Assembly (NCBI GenBank): GCA_022496205.1
Contig: WTXD01000012.1
Location: 62,001 to 126,000, forward strand
DNA: 64,000 nt
Source of the DNA: Gloeopeniophorella convolvens
Lineage: Eukaryota > Basidiomycota > Agaricomycetes > Russulales
Direction: 5' to 3'
Positions 57,820-64,000 of the stretch are shown in pieces (position 1 is the first letter of the stretch; every line of letters begins with the position of its first letter). The position numbers and the translations under genes were made by a program. A model generated the notes under the pieces. The model saw nothing but the letters and a program-made list of their open reading frames with translations, had not been told where the DNA came from and did no database searches.

Positions 57820-58143
57820 ATGTCGACCGCCGCTGGCAAGACGAAGCCAAACCCGCTCAGCCTCGAGGACACACTGCGTGACCTCGCTATATTGCGCGCA
57901 TCCGATGTAGACCTCTCCGCCATCCTCGCCTCCACTGCACCAGGGTCCGTACCCACATCAGCGCCCAGCACCGACACGCCGACTAAAGTAGATGAATCCG
58001 TCGCGCGCTCGTATGAATTCGTGCGCGAGGCGCGCGCGGCGATAAAGATCAAGAACAGGGGCGACGCAGAGGCGCAGGGCGAGCGTGTGGATGACGTGCG
58101 GAATAAGCTTGAGGACGTGGTGGCGGGGCTGCAGGGCTCCTGA
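57820..58143 (+). CDS. Small hypothetical coiled-coil protein, 107 residues
   Basis: ATG at 57820 opens MSTAAGKTKPNPLSLEDTLR. The protein has two predicted helical parts: LEDTLRDLAILRASDVDLSA near the N-terminus and VDDVRNKLEDVVAGLQGS at the end, with a Thr/Pro linker between. It resembles the small helical subunits of larger complexes, but I cannot name one. An in-frame ATG seven codons upstream (57799) is possible. The strand opposite is open for most of its length as well. Confidence 0.6.
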   Translation: MSTAAGKTKPNPLSLEDTLRDLAILRASDVDLSAILASTAPGSVPTSAPSTDTPTKVDESVARSYEFVREARAAIKIKNRGDAEAQGERVDDVRNKLEDVVAGLQGS

Positions 58144-58149
58144 GCTATT

Positions 58150-58480
58150 CCAAGGTGAGCGACCGCGAGCTACCTGCACTGCCGCGCCAGGTGGATCAAT
58201 CGGTGAAGAGCGTCGCATGATCCGCAGGCCCGCTTCCAATTCACGCTCCAAGTTGCGCCGCTTCTGCCCGGCAGGCGTGTGCGCGCGTTTGGATATGGGC
58301 TTGGGCGGACTCGAGGTCGGGCGGCGGGCGGTCAAAGGGCGCAAGCCCGATGTGGCGCATGGCGCTGGGTGTTCGAGCGCGGACGTTGCGCACGCAGAGC
58401 TAGAGTCGGCTCACCTGCCGGGGTGTGATATATGATAGTTGTCTGTTGGTAGATAAGGCACGCGCGCGGCGCGAGTTCAT
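58150..58480 (-). CDS. Tentative small gene, possibly mitochondrial
   Basis: A first exon candidate (58415-58480) reads MNSRRARALSTNRQLSYITP RQ in one frame, like a mitochondrial presequence, and ends at a good gtgagc donor. Further down the minus strand a frame reads PISKRAHTPAGQKRRNLERE and RIMRRSSPIDPPG, rich in basic residues. Joining them needs an acceptor after GCCCAAG near 58300. No stop is reached before the 3' end of the neighbour gene on the other strand, so the end is unknown. I cannot prove that it is expressed. Confidence 0.25.
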
Positions 58481-58510
58481 ATCCGCTAGCGTAGATCCAT
58501 GACAAAGGAT

Positions 58511-58990
58511 ATCTTCTAGCCTCGAGGCTACCGCGAGGCGCTCACGCGCTACGAAAGCGCCATAAATGGGCAAGGGTGCCCGCAGTGACGCCATTGCGGC
58601 CGGGCACACTGAGAGGAGCGACAGCGGGCCTGAACCGCGTGTTGTGCGCGAGGCTGCGGACCTTGGGATGGGTGTCAACGTTGGGCGGCGGGGGCGCAGG
58701 TGCGGTGGCCACGGCGTGGCTATCGCAGCGCAGAAGGAGAGAATTGTTGGACGTCGGCATCGATAAGACGGCGACGGCGTGCAAGCGAAGTTCTGATCAA
58801 CTCTGTTCACGTTGTTAACTCTTGTTGTGTTGAGCCGGTGCGGCACAGGACCAATCCACGACTTTAAAGGCGCGTGTCGACGCGTCCCGCCCGTTCTCAC
58901 GCGCCTTCGTCGCGGACCGCATCCTCTCCCCCTTTTTCTCTCTTTTCTTTCTCTTTCCTCTGACGCTCACGACCCCCGGCGACGACAATC
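58511..58990. other. Upstream region of the ABC transporter gene
   Basis: About 480 bp. The final 60 bases before the ATG at 58991 are CT-rich (CCCCCTTTTTCTCTCTTTTC), a common leader feature in fungi. No gene. Confidence 0.4.
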
Positions 58991-61900
58991 ATGACAACGA
59001 TCGCGGCCTCCGACGGCGCGATCAGCCTTGCGCTCTTTGCGCTCAGGGTCATTTCCCCTGTCCTCGTCCTCTTTACTACAATCTCTCTCCTAGCCACACG
59101 ACCCCCTCCCCCGCAGGAGCCCTCTCCCATTATCTCGGTTGTCGTCGCCGCTCGTGTTCCCCGTCGTGCTCTCATCTTGTCATGCCTGTCTCTTTCTGCT
59201 TTCACCTACCTCTTCGACGGCCTTGTTTTTGTTATTTACGCCGTCCTCAACAAGTACTGGCCGCAGCACACCGGCATAGACTTTAACGCTCTCGTTGGTC
59301 TCGTTGCCTTCGCCGGCCTCGCCGCTCTGGGAAGCTGGAAGGATGTCAAGGGTGTCGACGTCTGGTTCCTCAAGAGAGTGAAAATTTCAATCATTCTTTC
59401 CTTGATTCTGGACGCGGCATTGGTCGTCCTCTATGGGACTTCCATGCCCAAGGATCGTGTGTACCACCTCTCTCCGTTTTGCACGGAAGCTGAATGCGCT
59501 TCATCACTAGATCACTCCCATCCATATCCCTTCCCGTACACCATTCCGACCCTGCTTCATTTTGTCTTCCCTACTTTCCGCATCCTTCTCCTTGTTCCCC
59601 TTTTCTTTGGGTTGATAAACCCCGTCATTACGTACACCGCGATCGCGTCTGCCGAGACGTTCGAAAGCGAGCCGACGTCTACGTCACTCTTACTTCCTCC
59701 CGAGGCAGGCGTTAACGCTTCGACTGGTCTCAGTGTTGGCGCGGCGAATGGCAGCAAGTACGGGACGTTCCACAGCACCATCTCTGCACCCACCACGGCG
59801 TCCGTGCCAGTGACTCGCCCCCAAACGCCTGATGGCACGGCGAGTAAGATCAAGGTGCGTGCTGCACAGCATTGGGCGCAGGTGGATGACTCATTACGTA
59901 TCCGCAGCCCGCACCCAAGGAAAAGGAGCTGGACCTTGACCCATCGTGGGGCGAGATACTCCGACGCTTGCGGCGCGTTACGCCTTACCTTTGGCCGAAG
60001 AAGAGCCGTGCGCTCCAGGGCGTTGCCGTGCGTACTGCTCTAGTTCCGTGATCGAGTGTTTTGGATTCACGCGCTGCTGTAGTTGCTTTGTGGGGCTTTA
60101 CTCGTCGTTGGCCGCGCAATCAACCTCGCAGTCCCCTTCCTGTTTGCTGAGTTGGTGGCCGTGTTTGAGAAGGACAACGGAAGCTCGCCTTGGCCCTACC
60201 TCTTTGGATATGTTGCTCTCCGCTTCTTGCAGAGCAGCGGTGGATTGTCTGCACTTCGCGATGTGCGTCAAGTGTTCGCCGCTCCGGACGTCTTTGCTGA
60301 TTGATGTTTTTCAGACCCTCTGGGCCCCCGTGATGCAGTACTCGGATCGTGGTGCGTATCTACGCGGGCTATGTTCGGTTTTGATGCTGATGACGGATGC
60401 AGAGATGTCGCAGCTCTCCTTTGACCACCTTCTCAACTTGTCCTTCGCGTGGCACACTCGCCGCAAGACTGGTGAGGTACTCCGCATCCTTGATCGTGGT
60501 GCTGCTATCAACAACGCGCTTGAAGTATGATCAACTCTCCACTGTCCGTTCTGAGTGATACTCATGTATCTGTTTGGCAGCTTCTACTCTTCAACATTAT
60601 CCCGACATTTGTTGATATCGTTATTGCACTCGTCGTGTTCACCTTCGTGCTCGACTGGACTCTCGCATTGGTGATCTTCTTCGTCATGGTCGCATACAGT
60701 CAGTGTTCACCCAAAGCAGCATACCTTTGATGCTTACCCGCTTTCGTTCAGTCATGGCTAGTGTCATTCTTACCAGGTGGCGCACAAAGCTGCGGCGTGC
60801 CATGAACGACCGTGACACAGTGCGTCTTCTTGGGCTGCAACCAGTATAGCTACTCAAAGGGTTACAGATCACGCGCGGGATCCACACTGATTGCCTCCTG
60901 AACTATGAGACGGTCAAGTACTTCAATGGTGAGGCCCACGAAGGTGAGCGCTACCGCGGCGCCATCCGGGAGTATCAGACTCTTGAATACCGTGTCATTG
61001 GTGAGTGACATCATGTGGCTTAGAACCCTAGTCGCCCTGATGCGACATGCCAAAAGCGTCGATGAACTTGCTCAACTTGGTGCAAAGCTTCATTATCGTA
61101 AGCTATGTTTATTCCAGAACTATTGAGCCGAGCTGAGCCAATACCTTTGGTAGACTGTCGGTTTACTGGTCGGGTCCATGATTGTTGCACACCGTGTTGT
61201 GAACGGCTTGCTCAAGCCTAAAGATTTCGTGTTCTTCATCACGTACCTGGCTCAGGTATGCGTTCTTGCCGCACCGCACGATGCACATGTTAATGGTACC
61301 ACAGCTCTATGGGCCGCTCAATATGCTTGGATACATCTACCGCTCCATCAACCAGTCTCTGGTTGACACCGAGAAGCTGCTCAAACTCCTGAATGAACCT
61401 ACCGATGTCAACGATAAGCCCAGTGCCCCCGACCTTGTTGTTTCAAACGGAGAGATCGAATTCGGTAAGCGTCATGTGTCTTGTTCCCTTGTCTGTACAG
61501 TTTCTAAACAAGTCACAGACAACGTTAGCTTACGTATGATGGCCGTCAGCCCGCCCTCCGTGGCGTTTCCTTCCGGGTTCCGAAAGGCGGTTCCGTGGCC
61601 TTAGTTGGCGAGTCAGGCGCGGGCAAGTCGACGGTTCTTCGTCTTCTCTACCGGTTCTATGATTTGAAGGAGGGCGAAGGTCGCATCCTTGTCGACGGGC
61701 AAGATATCCGCGATGTGACGCAAGCCAGCCTTCGCAAGGCCATCGGTGTGGTTCCTCAGGACTCTGTACTCTTCAACGCGAGCATTGCGTACAATATTGG
61801 GTGCGTGTTTCTCATACTTATGTATGTTCCGGCCTTTGACGTGGTACTGATGGCGGATCTTGCAGGTACGGGAAGTTCGGCGCGAGCCAAGATGAGCTGG

Positions 61901-63248
61901 AAGATGCGGCGAAAGCGGCGCAGATGCATGACCGTATCATGACGTTCCCCGATGGGTACGACACCAAGGTCGGCGAGCGTGGAATTAGGCTCAGCGGCGG
62001 CGAGAAGCAACGTGTGGCCATCGCACGTACCCTGCTGAAGAATCCCCCCATTCTGCTGCTTGATGAGGCTACCAGGTTTGCGCTCATATCCCAAGTGGCC
62101 TATCTATGAGTGAATAACGCCTCTATCGCAGCGCTCTGGACACTTCCACGGAACGCGACATCCAGAAGGCTCTACAGAACCTTGTCCAGGGGCGCTCTTC
62201 GCTATCTATTGCCCACCGCCTGTCGGTACGTCTTGTTTTCGTCTCTTTCCGCGTCTAGAACCTGGCGCCCTGACCCACATTTCATTCCAATCTTAGACTA
62301 TTGCTAGTGCAGACTTGTGAGCCATTCCTGTCTAACTTCTTTGACGTGTACTTAGTGCGACCGTAGGATTCTCGTTCTCAAGGATGGCCAGGTCGCGGAG
62401 CAAGGAACGCACAAGCAGCTTCTCGAACTCAACGGCATTTTCGCGGCCATGTGGGCGGAGCAGGTTTCTGCGACAGAGGAACAGCCAGCCTACAGTGCGC
62501 CCGTCGAAGCAGTCAGCGGTTACCAGATCGACGATGCGGCTCCCGCCCCGATGAGCCCGTGACTGCGGAGCTTGATGCCGCGCCCACACAAGACACGGCA
62601 GAACCACCCGTGGAAGCTTTAGAGGCGCCCGTAGACACCGCGCCCGCCAGGACATTACCCCAGAAGACTCCGCCCCCCAGGCAAAGCCCTCACCCGACGC
62701 AGTGGCCACTGTTTCCCAAGTCGACGATGCCCCTGTTGCCTTCCCTTCGTCTGATGTAGACGATGCCCCCGCCACCGATCATGTTCAGCCTGAGGTTGCC
62801 CCTTTGCCTTCCCACCGTCCGACTCTGCGCCCGTTGCATTCCCTGGTGGTGTGTCTGACGAGGCGGCCTCCCAGAAGGCTCCTTCGGGAACGCAAAGTCC
62901 TGGCATCACATTCGCGCCAGAAGTGAGCACACCCGAGCGCACCGGCACCCCCGACCCCGACGCGGAGCCGAAGCGCAAGCGCATCTCGTCGCAGAACTTC
63001 CAGCGACTCGCACGACGTATCTCCGTGACGACGCGACGCGCCGGTTCGGCAACGGGCATCCCGATTCTCCAGAACTGCGCCGCGACTCATCGTCCGCATC
63101 AGCGTCGGCAGCGGGCTCCGTGCAGGCCTCGGCAGACGATGCGGCGCCCAAGGCGTCGACCGAGTCGCCTGCTCCGAGCGTGCAGAGCGAGCCGGATGAT
63201 AAGACGAAGAAAAAGAAGGACAAGAAGAAGAGGCGGACCCTCATCTGA
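58991..63248 (+). CDS. hmt1: HMT1-like half-size ABC transporter (ABCB6/Atm1 class), five single-base frame breaks
   Basis: At least 17 exons starting [20 protein letters not shown]. An N-terminal membrane domain of about five helices (to about residue 240) is followed by a linker and the ABC core: helices [60 protein letters not shown], then Walker [11 protein letters not shown]-loop VVPQDSVLF, signature RLSGGEKQR, Walker B ILLLDEAT and IAHRL. Such transporters move phytochelatins, glutathione conjugates or heme precursors into vacuoles or organelles. Small exons include 60315-60351 (37 nt), 61057-61097 (41 nt) and 62297-62316 (20 nt). The frame is broken near 61534, 62549, 62648, 62813 and 63062; adding one base at each restores a continuous protein with a Pro/Ala/Asp-rich, then Lys-rich tail ending [13 protein letters not shown] at 63248. 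Without repair it ends at 61.5 kb or 62562. Confidence 0.88.
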
Positions 63249-63858
63249 GTGGGCGTGCTGCCCTGTTCTTGTGGACGCGGGAGCTTCTGATTCCCCAGCA
63301 ACCCTATCTCACACATCTACCTCGTATTGCACATTCCACATATTTTCTCGTCCCCTACGTTCCCCGTTCTGTTTTCCGACCACACTCAACCTACTCCGTG
63401 ATGACCTCTCTCCATGCTATCATTGCTTTCTCCCCTCCCGTACCTGCTTGCTTTGCTTTCAATTTGACGACCGGATCTATGACCACCTCTCTAATGACCG
63501 ATATCCCTGCACTTCTGAGTTGTTGTACAGCATCCTATTACACGCTGCTTTAACACCTTCCATGCCATGGTTCTGCGCAGAAGCGCTTCAGCCAAACGGG
63601 GTAGTCCGGTGACCAGGGCCTAGAAGTGCCGAAGCATCGGACGGTGTTTGAAGCGGAGTCTGGAAATCGGGGGCGGAGTATATAGCCTTCGCTGACGCGC
63701 GGTTGTTCCGGACCACGGTCGCACGACCCCTCGTCTCTCACCCCACCCGTCCCGTTCCCGTTTTCCGTCCCCCTTTTCCCAGTCTTTTTCCGTCTGTCTC
63801 GGTTGCAGTTCCGGTCAGGTCTCAGTTTCGTTGTATTATCGCAGTCCGTCAGTCCGTC
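63249..63858. other. Intergenic region
   Basis: 3' flank of the transporter and promoter of the next gene. The last 130 bases are a strong pyrimidine-rich leader (CCCGTTCCCGTTTTCCGTCC and on), as in highly expressed fungal genes. Confidence 0.45.
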
Positions 63859-64000
63859 ATGTCTACGAAGATTTATGTTGGGTCAGTCCGTGCGCGCCTG
63901 TTGATTTGCTCATGTTCCGCCGCGCGCTTCCTTCGTTGTTGCCGTCGTCATCACTCCCTGCTGACGACGACGACTGACGGGGGAAGCGCGTTGACTGATA
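63859..64000 (+). CDS. Start of a probable RRM RNA-binding protein (runs off right edge)
   Basis: ATG at 63859 reads MSTKIYVG with the last codon split by an intron that starts gtcagt at 63882. The first exon is 23 nt. MSTKIYVG is the usual opening of small glycine-rich RRM proteins, where IYVGNL is RNP2. Only the first exon and part of the intron are in the window, so the family is inferred from eight residues and the CT-rich leader. Confidence 0.55.
   Translation, partial: MSTKIYVGSVRARLLICSCSAARFLRCCRRHHSLLTTTTDGGSALTD

Noticed and set aside
58400..58900. 166-codon minus-strand frame upstream of HMT1
   Set aside because: Most of it lies in the transporter promoter and starts with a non-ATG-like region; only a short exon within it (58415-58480) looked usable.
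1..64000. CRISPR arrays, bacterial operons or riboswitches
   Set aside because: The intron-rich gene structure shows a eukaryotic nuclear genome, and no regularly spaced short repeats were seen.

Overview
This window is nuclear DNA from a filamentous basidiomycete, most likely an Agaricomycete. The genes carry many short introns (about 45-70 nt, GT-AG with a few GC-AG). The gene set fits this group: a Gi-like G-alpha, a MATA-type HMG protein, a CBM1 secreted protein, a basidiomycete secreted glycopeptide, sphingolipid delta-4 desaturase, palC and an HMT1-type ABC transporter. There are no operons. Genes lie on both strands, several as divergent pairs with 0.2-0.6 kb between starts. Exon boundaries were assigned by reading frame, splice signals and remembered family conservation; no search was run.

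Layout: 0-0.76 kb, 5' part of an unknown acidic gene running off the left edge (-). 2.2-2.9 kb, SNX3/Grd19 sorting nexin (+). 3.3-4.8 kb, decayed FAD monooxygenase (-). 5.06-5.27 kb, a MITE-like inverted-repeat element. 6.6-8.0 kb, G-alpha (-). 8.0-11.0 kb, gene-poor, with a fungal-type kinase relic near 9.9-10.1 kb. 11.05-11.7 kb, Dap1 (-). 12.6-14.2 kb, Sec2 (-). 14.45-16.16 kb, sphingolipid delta-4 desaturase (-), divergent from thymidylate synthase at 16.37-17.34 kb (+). 17.3-20.9 kb, no clear gene. 20.95-23.16 kb, Zn2Cys6 transcription factor (+). 24.96-27.79 kb, NIMA kinase (+), with three CACGTG boxes upstream. 29.3 kb, tRNA-like Pol III unit. 30.3-32.0 kb, HMG-box factor (+). 32.8-34.5 kb, broken F-box gene (-). 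35.05-36.65 kb, secreted glycopeptide (-). 38.5-41.86 kb, long Ser/Pro and coiled-coil protein (-), divergent from palC at 42.4-43.8 kb (+). 44.1-45.06 kb, monothiol glutaredoxin (-), divergent from a HAD phosphatase at 45.5-46.6 kb (+).

46.7-52.6 kb holds five diverged copies of a roughly 0.7-0.9 kb repeat of unknown nature. They are arranged so that two copies plus a CBM1-gene fragment were duplicated as one block. The intact CBM1 gene follows at 52.7-53.6 kb (-). 54.2-56.2 kb is a conserved-looking unknown gene (+). 56.6-57.3 kb (-) and 57.8-58.1 kb (+) are small unknown genes. 59.0-63.25 kb is an HMT1-like half-size ABC transporter (+) whose frame is broken at five points, each repairable by one base. 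An RRM protein starts at 63.86 kb and runs off the right edge.

Functional themes: signalling and growth control (G-alpha, NIMA, HMG and Zn2Cys6 factors, palC), membrane traffic (SNX3, Sec2), lipid and sterol metabolism (desaturase, Dap1), redox and metal handling (glutaredoxin, HMT1), and wall or secreted proteins (glycopeptide, CBM1 protein). The most unusual parts are the 46.7-52.6 kb repeat array, the tiny exons (11-20 nt) that encode active-site or zinc-cluster residues, and the five single-base breaks in the transporter gene.
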